Assembly: GCA_023415205.1 (NCBI GenBank)
Contig: JAEZLR010000036.1
Location: 1-47,174, forward strand
DNA from: Bacillota bacterium
GTDB taxonomy: Bacteria > Bacillota > Clostridia > DSM-8532
Length of the DNA stretch: 47,174 nucleotides
Direction of reading: 5' to 3'
In this document: one piece after another, positions 9,045 through 16,574 of the stretch
Layout of the letters: each line of letters opens with the position of its first letter
Numbering within the stretch: the first letter of the stretch is position 1
The notes under the pieces: generated by a model
What the model saw: only the letters and a program-made list of their open reading frames with translations
What the model was told of the DNA's origin: nothing
Database searches by the model: none
Translations under genes and position numbers: made by a program

Positions 9045-9111
9045 CCCCTTGACTCTAGCACGATACAAGAGTTTATACTTTCTCTTATCAAACTTAAGAG
9101 AGGTGTTGGCT

Positions 9112-9948
9112 ATGTCTGGAAAGCTTATCAGAATGGAGCATAAGGTCTGTGATTATACCTGTATGTGGAATGGTATTGAAGATTTGTATCAACGAAGTAC
9201 GGGCATTGAATTACCGGATTTGTTCTATCTCGACTATTATCCTAAGTTCTATTATAAGACCCATATTCCCATCCATTATGTGCTCATGGTCGGGTATGAT
9301 GATGAAATGCAGGTTGTTTACATACAGGATTGCGGAATGAAGGATGTTCAAAAGCTACCCTATAGCGAACTTGAAAGAGCTCTGAGTATAGAAAAAACAA
9401 CCCTATCAGATAAGAATACTCTATGCTGTATTGATTTCTCAGGACGAATGAATGATATGCGTCAGATTGCCATCGATGGCTTTCAGGCTAAAGCCCATAG
9501 AAATCTCAATTCAAAAGTTGGCTTTGTTGGGATTAAAGGCATGAGAAACCTCGCCAAGGAAATAGGCAGTTGGCAGAAGCAATTAACAGAAGATGAGTAT
9601 AAAGCCTCTCTGCTCAATATAGTGACCTTTACAGGCACGGTGCCCATGCTGCCTGCTCGTTTAATAGGCGAGGAAATGGAAAAAAATCAGATTAAGCACC
9701 AGGCCTTACGGGATAGGTTTGGAGAGCTTATGATTGAGCTTGGTAAACGATACTCCTTTGGCGAATGGGTGTTGGCAGGAGAACTCTTCCTGAAAAGTGG
9801 TGACTTAATCCAGGATATGACCGATTTGATTGTTGACTATCTCCTTGGGGATAGTACCGGACTGAAGGGTTTAGAGAGTATAATCCTTGATATTGCTGAT
9901 TTGGAGGAAAGGGCTTATGGTCGAATCTTAAGTGAACTAAATGATTAA
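9112..9948 (+). CDS. BtrH-N-like protein with DUF4872-type C-terminus; probable internal deletion
   Basis: I chose the ATG at 9112 because an SD (AGAGAGG) precedes it; the frame is open back to 8935 but overlaps the MerR gene. EHKVCDYTCMWNGIEDLY at the start and HYVLMVGYDDE...YIQDCG near residue 60 match the papain-like fold of butirosin BtrH N-terminal domains: a Cys near the start and a His in the HYV block. Family members normally have roughly 70-80 residues between these blocks, including a glycine-rich strand; here ELPDLFYLDYYPKF joins them directly. The remainder (about 130-278) is helical and resembles DUF4872. The product may be inactive. Role in the cell unknown. Confidence 0.55.
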   Translation: MSGKLIRMEHKVCDYTCMWNGIEDLYQRSTGIELPDLFYLDYYPKFYYKTHIPIHYVLMVGYDDEMQVVYIQDCGMKDVQKLPYSELERALSIEKTTLSDKNTLCCIDFSGRMNDMRQIAIDGFQAKAHRNLNSKVGFVGIKGMRNLAKEIGSWQKQLTEDEYKASLLNIVTFTGTVPMLPARLIGEEMEKNQIKHQALRDRFGELMIELGKRYSFGEWVLAGELFLKSGDLIQDMTDLIVDYLLGDSTGLKGLESIILDIADLEERAYGRILSELND

Positions 9949-9949
9949 A

Positions 9950-9983
9950 CACAAAGGGAATCCTCATCAGAATTCCCTTTGTG
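9950..9983. terminator. Hairpin between convergent BtrH-like and MATE genes
   Basis: A 12-bp perfect inverted repeat (cacaaagggaat, 9950-9961, with attccctttgtg, 9972-9983) begins 2 nt after the BtrH-like stop and covers the MATE stop codon. The T-tails are short, so termination may be partial on either strand. Confidence 0.55.
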
Positions 9984-11331
9984 GCTCGTATTCAAAAGGC
10001 TTATAATTACGGTTCTTCCACCTCCACAAACCGTAAGCAATAGGCAATGTCAGTACTTCTGCCATGGGTACCGCTATCCATATCCCCTTGTCTCCGTAAA
10101 AAGCAGGAATGATGTACAATAACGGGGTTAATAGGATGAAGCACCTTAAAAGGGATATGATGATGGATTCTTTCCAGCTCCCTATGGACTGCATGTAGGA
10201 TGCAAAAAGAATATTCATACCTGATACGAATAGGGCTGGAAAATAATAAATTGTAGCACGGGAAGCCGCCTTAACAAGCTCTAAATCCTCACCCGCGAAA
10301 ATTGACACAGGAACCTCAGGAAACAAAAACAGCAGAAGGTATGCGAGGATTCCGATGGCTGAGGCTATGAAGAGACTCATTTTCAAGATGGATTCCATAC
10401 GCTCTTTTTTATGGGCACCATAGAAAAAGCTTATCAGTGGCTGGGAGCCTTCCGCCATGCCAAGGAATATGGAAAGAATAATCAATGCGATATAGCCCAC
10501 AATGCCAAAGGCGGCAAAGCCTAAGGCTCCCATGTGGATTCCAATGGCAATATTAACCCATAAGGTGGTTATCCCCAATGCAAATTCCATGGTAAAGGAA
10601 GGCAGTCCCTTTAATATGATTTCAGAGATTGTTTTAAAACCCGCTTTTACTTTTTCAAAATAGAGATTCCCCTTTTTTGACAGGAAATGAGGAAGCATAA
10701 TGAGTATGCCGAAGACAGGGCCTAAACCAGTGGCTATTGCCGCTCCTGATATCCCCATTTTGAGAGGCCCCATGAATAACCAATCTAGAAATATATTTAA
10801 AAGCGCTCCAGCAATCTGGGCCAGCATGGCCAGCTTTGGTTGTGAATCGTTTCTTAACCATGTGCATAGAGCATAGCTAAACATAAAGGCGGGACTGAAT
10901 AAAAAGAAATAGGTCAGGTACTGAACCACCAAGTCAAGAATGTCAGGAGTAGCACCCAGCATTTTCGCTAGTGGGCGTATCAGGAGCAGGCTGGTGATGA
11001 GTATGGCTAGGGACACCACTGCTAACAATTTAAAAGAAATATTAAAGATGCCCCTGGCCTCTTTATACTCTCCCCTGCCATATCGGCTGGAAATCATCGC
11101 CCCCGCCCCCACAGAGATGAGCATACTTAAGGAAAGCAGGATCTCTACCACAGGGACGCCCACTGTTACTGCAGCAAGGGCCTCCCTCCCCAGTATTCTT
11201 GCTACAAAAAGGCCGTCAACAACAATATAGAGTGAGTTAAACAAGAGACCGGCTATACCGGGAATAATATAGGATAATAATTGCCTCATTCCATTTAAAG
11301 ACTGCTTTTCAATGGCTTCATTCATAGTCAC
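9967..11331 (-). CDS. MATE family multidrug/cation antiporter
   Basis: The protein has 454 residues with about 12 hydrophobic segments arranged in two similar halves, the usual MATE size and layout. The start (LSYIIPGIAGLLFNSLYIVVDGLFVARILGREALAAVTV) is typical of the MepA-like branch. MATE proteins export cationic drugs or metabolites using Na+ or H+ gradients; the substrate here cannot be read. The SD TAGGGGG lies 7-8 nt before the ATG. The 5' leader holds a promoter and an attenuator-like terminator, pointing to induced expression. The 3' end is convergent with the BtrH-like gene. Confidence 0.85.
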   Translation of the reverse strand: MTMNEAIEKQSLNGMRQLLSYIIPGIAGLLFNSLYIVVDGLFVARILGREALAAVTVGVPVVEILLSLSMLISVGAGAMISSRYGRGEYKEARGIFNISFKLLAVVSLAILITSLLLIRPLAKMLGATPDILDLVVQYLTYFFLFSPAFMFSYALCTWLRNDSQPKLAMLAQIAGALLNIFLDWLFMGPLKMGISGAAIATGLGPVFGILIMLPHFLSKKGNLYFEKVKAGFKTISEIILKGLPSFTMEFALGITTLWVNIAIGIHMGALGFAAFGIVGYIALIILSIFLGMAEGSQPLISFFYGAHKKERMESILKMSLFIASAIGILAYLLLFLFPEVPVSIFAGEDLELVKAASRATIYYFPALFVSGMNILFASYMQSIGSWKESIIISLLRCFILLTPLLYIIPAFYGDKGIWIAVPMAEVLTLPIAYGLWRWKNRNYKPFEYEPQREF

Positions 11332-11345
11332 TTCCCCCTAAGCAT

Positions 11346-11382
11346 AAATAAAAAAGTAGACCTGACGCAACCTCAGGCCTAC
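11346..11382 (-). terminator. Attenuator-like terminator in the MATE leader
   Basis: On the minus strand a 10-bp stem (one G-U pair) with loop GGTTGCG is followed by six T residues, all between the MATE promoter and its SD. The loop can also pair with GCAAC just 5' of the stem (11384-11389), giving either a pseudoknot or a competing hairpin that would disrupt the terminator. A minimal ORF (ATG AGA TAA) lies upstream, with a GGAGG rather far away (13 nt). Ligand- or translation-dependent read-through is inferred. Confidence 0.6.
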
Positions 11383-11428
11383 CGTTGCAATTCTTTATCT
11401 CATTAAAAGGTAAAATCCTCCGGCGAGT

Positions 11429-11459
11429 ATTATACCCTGAGACAGTAATATTCACTTAA
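11429..11459 (-). promoter_or_regulatory. Promoter of the MATE gene, 19-bp spacer
   Basis: TTAAGT (11459-11454) and a perfect TATAAT (11434-11429) are separated by 19 bp, the long spacing seen at MerR-regulated promoters. The short repeat ATACCC/GGGTAT flanks the region. Transcription would start near 11422 and give a leader of about 90 nt. Confidence 0.5.
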
Positions 11460-11595
11460 CTATTGGGTATGTTATCAAAACCCCCTTTCTTTGTCAATAA
11501 AATGTGCTTTATTAAAGGCATCCGTATTATTTTCCAATAATAAACCCTGGTTTAGCAGGGAAAATTACTGTATAAATACATTGGAGCGGGATGAT

Positions 11596-12312
11596 ATGCA
11601 AGTAATTGAGAAGACCTATCTTTTTCTATTTAAAAATGCATTGAGAGCGGTGAATCCTGTAAAAAAGAGAATTATCCGAACAGAGTGTAGGGTTCATCAA
11701 TTTATCAATAACCAAGCCGTTATTATTATGAAAAATGATGGTTTAGATGAGGCCTCCAAGATGATGTCCACCTATATTCATGCCCTTAATGCAGGTGTGG
11801 TTTGGGCGGATCAGGATTTTAAGAGCAGTAATCACTTCTATAATCCTGTGACTGAAAGAGGCCTCTTCGGGAACAGTAATGCCAAAAAAGAATGCCGTTC
11901 CTACTATAAAATAGCTCTTAAGGAGTATTTTAAAGGTCATACCAAAAGGGCTATGTTCTATTTAGGTGCAGCCTGTCACCTGATTCAGGACCTGACGGTT
12001 CCCCAGCATGCCAATGTACGGTTATTGAATAATCACAGAAGCTATGAGAAATGGGTGCTCAGTGCTTATCGCCATTATGATGAATACAAAATCTACTATG
12101 GGGGAATTTATCTCAGCTCTTTAAGGCTTTATATTCATCTCAACAGCAGAAAAGCCATCCAGACATACCTCCGGTATTCTTCAATCAGAGACAGGTATCT
12201 TCGGTATTACAAAATAACCTCTGTTATATTGGCCCTGGCACAAAGAACCACAGCAGGCCTAATGCTCAAGTTCTATCATGATATACACAGAATCAGTCTG
12301 TATCATGTCTAA
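11596..12312 (+). CDS. Zinc-dependent phospholipase C-like protein without signal peptide
   Basis: I chose the ATG at 11596, preceded by GGAGCGG; the frame is open back to 11491 without an SD. The metal-site motifs of the zinc phospholipase C/P1 nuclease fold are visible: a His in VHQFINNQAVIIMKNDG, an Asp in DQDFKSSNHFYNP, and HLIQDLTVPQHANV holding the His-x3-Asp and a later His. Secreted relatives (B. cereus PLC, C. perfringens alpha-toxin) start the mature chain with a zinc-binding Trp about 10-14 residues before the first His. Here that stretch reads KRIIRTECRVH with no Trp, and no export signal is visible. It may act inside the cell or be a non-catalytic relative. Enzyme activity is inferred only. 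Confidence 0.65.
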   Translation: MQVIEKTYLFLFKNALRAVNPVKKRIIRTECRVHQFINNQAVIIMKNDGLDEASKMMSTYIHALNAGVVWADQDFKSSNHFYNPVTERGLFGNSNAKKECRSYYKIALKEYFKGHTKRAMFYLGAACHLIQDLTVPQHANVRLLNNHRSYEKWVLSAYRHYDEYKIYYGGIYLSSLRLYIHLNSRKAIQTYLRYSSIRDRYLRYYKITSVILALAQRTTAGLMLKFYHDIHRISLYHV

Positions 12313-12342
12313 TGATCGTTCTTCGGAAAATTCGAACAAATA

Positions 12343-12383
12343 AAAAACCGGGTGAATCTATAAAAACTTCTATAGTTTCACCC
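12343..12383 (-). terminator. Terminator downstream of the ferritin-like gene
   Basis: A hairpin of gggtgaa.ctata (from 12350) with tatag.ttcaccc (to 12383) is followed on the minus strand by a TTTTTT run at 12348-12343. It sits just after the stop of the ferritin-like gene and 30-70 bp past the phospholipase-like stop. Confidence 0.75.
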
Positions 12384-12404
12384 AGTATATTGATCACTGG
12401 CTAA

Positions 12405-12917
12405 TTACAGTCTTAACTTCTTAATATCGTCCTTAAGTCGTTCAATATCCCTAATCCAATCCTCAAGATCATGCTCGTGCTCCAATTCGTCATTAAGGAT
12501 GTTGGTTGCCATCTGGTAGGTGGAGTGATCCTTCCCATAGGTAAAGCTGGCGATTTCCTGATATCTCTGGATGGCGCAACGTTCCCCTTCAAGATTCTGT
12601 TGGAGAATTACCTCAATATAGGGGTCATTGGGTTCGGCATAATCACATTTGGCATATTCTGTCCATTTAACAGGATTTAAAATGGGTGTTCCGCCCAATT
12701 GGATAATTCGGTTGACCACCAGTTCGGAATGGCCGAACTCTTGTGTAGCGTGAAGCAATAGTTCCGGCTCGATCTCGCTTCTCATAGGGCCTTCCATCAT
12801 TCTAGCGCCGATCCAATACTGATAATAAGCAAGCCATTCCTCAGCGAGCGCTTCGTTCAGCATCTGTATGAGCTGATTCACATCAAGATTAACAATATCC
12901 ACTGCTTTTTTTCCCAT
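12405..12917 (-). CDS. Ferritin-like diiron protein
   Basis: A four-helix bundle with iron-ligand patterns can be read: EALAEEWLAYYQYWIG in helix 1, ELLLHATQEFGHSE in helix 2, NLEGERCAIQRYQ in helix 3 and DELEHEHDLEDW in helix 4. This fits the ferritin/Dps-like superfamily; members of this subtype are about 160-175 residues and usually take part in iron storage or peroxide defence. I chose the ATG at 12917 (170 residues) because SD AGGAG lies 8 nt upstream; an earlier GTG at 12926 overlaps that SD. It is monocistronic, with its own terminator. The exact subfamily is uncertain. Confidence 0.75.
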   Translation of the reverse strand: MGKKAVDIVNLDVNQLIQMLNEALAEEWLAYYQYWIGARMMEGPMRSEIEPELLLHATQEFGHSELVVNRIIQLGGTPILNPVKWTEYAKCDYAEPNDPYIEVILQQNLEGERCAIQRYQEIASFTYGKDHSTYQMATNILNDELEHEHDLEDWIRDIERLKDDIKKLRL

Positions 12918-13147
12918 AAAACACACTCCTTTTCCTTTCTAATGAAGTAATTTGCCAATATAAATAATTATAAACCTCTTTCTAAGGGCTGTCCAGAAGA
13001 TGACCAAGCCTTACGACATGCTTCGAAACATAACAACAGTCATGCCTCATCCCTTAAAAGGTCATTATTAACGGCATTTCAGATTGATTATATTAAATAG
13101 CTAAAGCAATAGGTATTAATTCCCTTTATATTTAACGCTACACACCG

Positions 13148-14866
13148 CTAGAAGAACCTGTTGATATTGGCGGAAAGAAATTGCTTCACATCATTATCTG
13201 TAGAAAGCGATAAGAGCTCAGGGATCCATTTTTGTACCTCGTCAAAGCTAAGCTCCTCTATAGCCTCCCGTGCCTTTCTGATAGTGTTGGCATTCATACT
13301 GAGCCCATCCAAGCCCATACCCGCCCAAACAGGAATCAGGGCTCTTTCTCTGGCAGCCTCTCCGCACATCCCCACTTTTATATTATTTTGATGGGCATTA
13401 TCAACAACTTTTTGAATAAGTCTCAGTAAGGAAGGCTGAAAAAAATTGTATAGATGCTGTACCGAGGTATTCAATCTGTCAACGGCCAGAGTCAGTTGTG
13501 CCAAATCATTGGTTCCGATACTGAAAAAATCAGATTCACGGGCGAAGACATCACTCATAAGGGCTGCAGCCGGAGTTTCAATCATCATGCCTACAGGAAT
13601 ATCCTTTTTATAGGGAACCCCATGGAAATCAAGATCCTTTTTTGCCTCCTCCATAAGGTTTTTGGCCTCCCTTAGCTCCTTGAGAGTACTTATCATAGGA
13701 AACATGACTTGTACTGATCCAAAGGCACTGGCCCTCAAAATGGCCCTTAGCTGTGTTTTGAATAGCTCCCGCCGATCCAGGCAGAGTCGGATGGCCCTAT
13801 ACCCTATGCAAGAATTATTTTCCTTATGAAGGTCAAGATAATTCACCAGCTTATCTCCGCCTATATCCAAGGTTCTGATCGTCAGAGGTCTATCTCCCAT
13901 TTTAAGCGCAGCAGCCTGATAGGTCTCAAATTGCTCCTGCTCGCTGGGACATTGATACCTTCCCAAATACATGAATTCTGTTCTGAAAAGGCCAATACCC
14001 TCCGCATCATTCTCAATTGCTGCTTTTACATCATTTAGCGAGGCCACGTTGGCCTCAATGGCAATAAAGTGTCCGTCCCTTGTCATGCTTCTTTTTCCAT
14101 TCAGAGCATTGCTTCTTCGGCTCTGTTCCTCATATTGTTTTCTTCTATTCATAAGACGAAGGATCTCCTCCGTAGGATTGATATAAATCTCTCCCGTTTC
14201 TCCGTCAAAAGCGATATAGTCACTCCATTGAATGTTTTCCATCAACTGGGGTATGGCGGCGATTGAGGGAATTCCCATGGATCTTGCCAGTATAGTGGAA
14301 TGAGAGGTTCCTCCCCCTGCCTCGGTTAAAAGGCCCAATATCTCCTCAGCATTTAAGCAAGCCGTATCCGACGGAGTGAGCTCCTTTGCTATGATAATGG
14401 ATTTTCTTCGGATGGGATTATGGCGTTTTTCTTCGTTATGCTGAATATGCCTTATCAAGCGTCTGGCGATGTCTTTGATATCCAATGCCCTTTCTCTGAG
14501 ATATTCGTTGTCCATGCTCTCGAATACGGAGATATAGTAGTCTCTAACATTGGCCACAGCCCATTCTCCGTTAATTCTGTTGGTGATTATCTCATCCTCA
14601 ATTTTTGTAACAAAATCTTCATCCTGAAGCATCATCATCTGTGCCTCAAAAATAGCGGCCTCTTTAGGGGCCATTTTTATTTTTGTCTTGCTATAGAGCT
14701 TTTTGAGCTCTGCTAGGCTGATTTCTATGGCCTTCCTCAGCCGTATTATTTCTTCCTCTGTTGAATCCCTGCACTCTTTGGTATATGAAACCGGCATAGC
14801 TGTAAATAGCATGGCGTGACCTGCTACAATACCAGGAGAAATCCCCAATCCTTTGAGCTTAATCAT
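13148..14866 (-). CDS. ptsI: PTS Enzyme I (phosphoenolpyruvate-protein phosphotransferase)
   Basis: Enzyme I takes phosphate from phosphoenolpyruvate and passes it to HPr to drive sugar PTS transport. The 572-residue length is standard. The phospho-accepting His is His189 in GGGTSHSTILARSMGIPS. The C-terminal PEP-binding barrel shows TEFMYLGR, MIETPAAA, SIGTNDLAQLTLAVDR and the active-site Cys in GMCGEAARE. Everything needed for catalysis appears present. The gene lies 8 bp downstream of an HPr-like gene in the same operon, yet that partner has lost its accepting histidine, so the real phosphate acceptor must be encoded elsewhere or the pair has a different role. Confidence 0.9.
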   Translation of the reverse strand: MIKLKGLGISPGIVAGHAMLFTAMPVSYTKECRDSTEEEIIRLRKAIEISLAELKKLYSKTKIKMAPKEAAIFEAQMMMLQDEDFVTKIEDEIITNRINGEWAVANVRDYYISVFESMDNEYLRERALDIKDIARRLIRHIQHNEEKRHNPIRRKSIIIAKELTPSDTACLNAEEILGLLTEAGGGTSHSTILARSMGIPSIAAIPQLMENIQWSDYIAFDGETGEIYINPTEEILRLMNRRKQYEEQSRRSNALNGKRSMTRDGHFIAIEANVASLNDVKAAIENDAEGIGLFRTEFMYLGRYQCPSEQEQFETYQAAALKMGDRPLTIRTLDIGGDKLVNYLDLHKENNSCIGYRAIRLCLDRRELFKTQLRAILRASAFGSVQVMFPMISTLKELREAKNLMEEAKKDLDFHGVPYKKDIPVGMMIETPAAALMSDVFARESDFFSIGTNDLAQLTLAVDRLNTSVQHLYNFFQPSLLRLIQKVVDNAHQNNIKVGMCGEAARERALIPVWAGMGLDGLSMNANTIRKAREAIEELSFDEVQKWIPELLSLSTDNDVKQFLSANINRFF

Positions 14867-14874
14867 AATTTCAC

Positions 14875-15138
14875 CTATTCCATGATTTCATTTTCTACGA
14901 GAATTTTAAGGGCATCGATGGCCTCAGTTTCATCCGGACCTTCGGCAAAAATCTCAAGGAGGTCTCCTTTTTGAGCTCCCAGTGTCAAAACGCTCAAAAA
15001 TCTTTTAGCATTGGCCTCCCTGTCCTTGCACCTAACGCTGATATGGCTACGGAATTGAAGGGCGGCTTTAACAAACCTACTGGTTGGTTTTACATTTAAG
15101 CCATTGGAATGATGTAAAATAACCTTCACACTCTCCAT
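14875..15138 (-). CDS. HPr-like protein lacking both phosphorylation sites
   Basis: The 87 residues align end to end with HPr, and the ANAK...SVLTLGAQKGD...AEGPDETEAIDAL blocks are clear. The active-site motif GLHARPA reads GLNVKPT, so His15 is Asn15, and the regulatory motif AKSIM reads AKRFL, so Ser46 is Arg46. Neither Enzyme I phosphorylation nor HPr-kinase phosphorylation at the usual sites is possible. The reading was checked on the DNA (codon AAT for residue 15). Bacillus Crh also lacks His15 but keeps Ser46, so this is a further step away. His9 and His10 are nearby but not at the usual place. A strong SD (GGAAGGAGG) suggests active translation. A regulatory or scaffold role is inferred. 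Confidence 0.85.
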   Translation of the reverse strand: MESVKVILHHSNGLNVKPTSRFVKAALQFRSHISVRCKDREANAKRFLSVLTLGAQKGDLLEIFAEGPDETEAIDALKILVENEIME

Positions 15139-15171
15139 ACTGCCTCCTTCCTTAAGGATTAAAACATTAAA

Positions 15172-15209
15172 GGCATGGACTCATGTATTTCAATACATAG
15201 GTTCATGCC
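15172..15209 (-). promoter_or_regulatory. Long hairpin in the leader of the HPr-like/ptsI operon
   Basis: Arms of 18 nt (15 of 18 paired) close almost directly on each other, ending ggcatg...catgcc. On the minus strand a T-rich stretch (TTTAATGTTTTAAT) follows, 33 bp before the HPr-like ATG. It could be an attenuator, or a terminator for transcription entering from upstream. Confidence 0.5.
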
Positions 15210-15439
15210 TGCTTTGCAGTAACACACCTTACAATCTATTTTATTACCTGTCATGGCCTCATAGAACCTTTCATGGGTTTTCCTTTTAGGTGCACTAACA
15301 TAGGAGGGGATTTATTAACATAAAGTTGAAAGATACATATTGTGTTTATATGGGCCTCCAAGTCCTGTAACTTATGTCATAAAGCTATTCGGCCTATATG
15401 AGCGGTAGAAACCCTGATGAACGAGGAGGTTTATCCTTT

Positions 15440-15700
15440 ATGTCCGACAATAATGATCAAAAGGTCTGCAACTTTAGCATTCCCTTTAGTATCCTCTCAC
15501 TTCCAGCTGAACAGTTTACCCTTGTGGCCACTGTATTAGGTTTTTTATTATCCAAAAATCTTAGTGTGGTTCAACAGAGCTCACTTGGCAACTTTTTTCA
15601 AACCGTAGGCCAGATTATTATTACGATTGCCGGGCAAAGGGATATATACTTAGACCTTATTAAAACTAACGATTCAACTGAACAAGTTATACCTGAGTAG
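15440..15700 (+). CDS. Small conserved-type protein of unknown function
   Basis: The protein has 86 residues. I chose the ATG at 15440 for its strong SD (GAGGAGG); the frame is open from 15398. The middle (FSILSLPAEQFTLVATVLGFLLSKNLSVVQQSSLGNFFQTVGQIIITIAGQ) is moderately hydrophobic and resembles short clostridial proteins of the DUF6774 kind, a recollection held with low confidence. No signal peptide or clear transmembrane helix is present. The 300 bp between this gene and the HPr-like gene hold the hairpin at 15172 and an AT-rich region without an obvious promoter. Arms ccaggt/acctgg just after the stop may be part of a weak terminator. Confidence 0.55.
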   Translation: MSDNNDQKVCNFSIPFSILSLPAEQFTLVATVLGFLLSKNLSVVQQSSLGNFFQTVGQIIITIAGQRDIYLDLIKTNDSTEQVIPE

Positions 15701-15764
15701 ACTCCAGGTCTTTGACTTTTATATCACCCACTTTACCTGGGGGTTGATTGATAAACTGACATAG

Positions 15765-16541
15765 TCAATAATTGAAACATGCGCTATTGTCCTGTGTAAC
15801 GATCATTTTTAATGAAGAAGCCACATTGACCGATCCTGTTACATAAACCGTATACGCCTTGTTTCTACCAAAATGGGCGTTGGGTAAGGAGAAAATGATG
15901 TGCTTTGTTTCTGAGGCTCTTAGCACCAAGGCCTCTCTTCCAGCGGTTATAGAGATGTATTCGGAGGCTTCTTGATAGATAATTTCATTGAACCATACCG
16001 ATCCATTGGCTAATAAATCAACTGCAGACAAATGAGGCGCCAGGTGCACTATTTTTACCTTGGCCCGTCCAGGAGGTATGATGGTTCTATCATCCAGAAC
16101 CATCACATCGGGCTCAGATTTGCCGTGAATGACCATAGAAACCACACCTCGCCTCGGAATAAATAGTGTTTTATAGAATATGGGGCGAGCTCTCCGGCCC
16201 ACTGTGTATAAAAAGATACGGTGGTTACCGGGCCTTACGCTGATATAATCAGATATTCCATGATAGCTTAAGCCACTGTAAAAAAGTCGCCCATCCAGGT
16301 AGATATCAATGGGAGAAGCCTTGGGTAGGAGATGGATAAGGCGGGCGTAAGCTCGTTTCCATCTCCCCCCCTCAATGCCGTAGTCGTAAGCCTGATCATA
16401 AAAGCTGCGACGCTTTGGCTTGCCCAGGCCATCGATGGAATGCTCAAGGATCACCTTCTGGGAGGGATAATCCAACGGATTGTCCGAAGACCTTCCGTTT
16501 TGGTTGTCCATAGGCGTTGGGGGCCTATGATCACTGTTCAT
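15765..16541 (-). CDS. DUF4397 domain protein
   Basis: Two tandem copies of the DUF4397 pattern are visible: ARLIHLLPKASPIDIYLDGRLFYSGLSYHGISDYISVRPGNHRI-type at about 65-115, and VKIVHLAPHLSAVDLLANGS...ASEYISITAG at about 160-205. This domain is found in bacterial surface and spore-associated proteins and has no known activity. The first 60 residues are polar and Pro-rich, without a signal peptide. I chose the ATG at 16541, which has GGGAGGG about 9 nt upstream, over a TTG at 16568. It lies 33 bp downstream of sleL on the same strand, so a spore-coat or cortex association is plausible but inferred. Confidence 0.75.
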   Translation of the reverse strand: MNSDHRPPTPMDNQNGRSSDNPLDYPSQKVILEHSIDGLGKPKRRSFYDQAYDYGIEGGRWKRAYARLIHLLPKASPIDIYLDGRLFYSGLSYHGISDYISVRPGNHRIFLYTVGRRARPIFYKTLFIPRRGVVSMVIHGKSEPDVMVLDDRTIIPPGRAKVKIVHLAPHLSAVDLLANGSVWFNEIIYQEASEYISITAGREALVLRASETKHIIFSLPNAHFGRNKAYTVYVTGSVNVASSLKMIVTQDNSACFNY

Positions 16542-16574
16542 ACCGGCTATCCCTCCCTTCCTGATCAAAACATG

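Noticed and set aside
8935..9111. Longer N-terminus for the BtrH-like protein
   Set aside because: It would overlap the MerR gene in another frame and lacks an SD; the ATG at 9112 has one.
12982..13080. Possible decayed MITE copy beginning gggctgtcc after the ptsI gene
   Set aside because: Only the first few bases match; neither the inner block nor an inverted end is found.
15414..15420. CTGATGA core word of a hammerhead ribozyme
   Set aside because: No GAAA after a stem II and no matching stems I or III are present; it lies just ahead of an SD and looks like chance.
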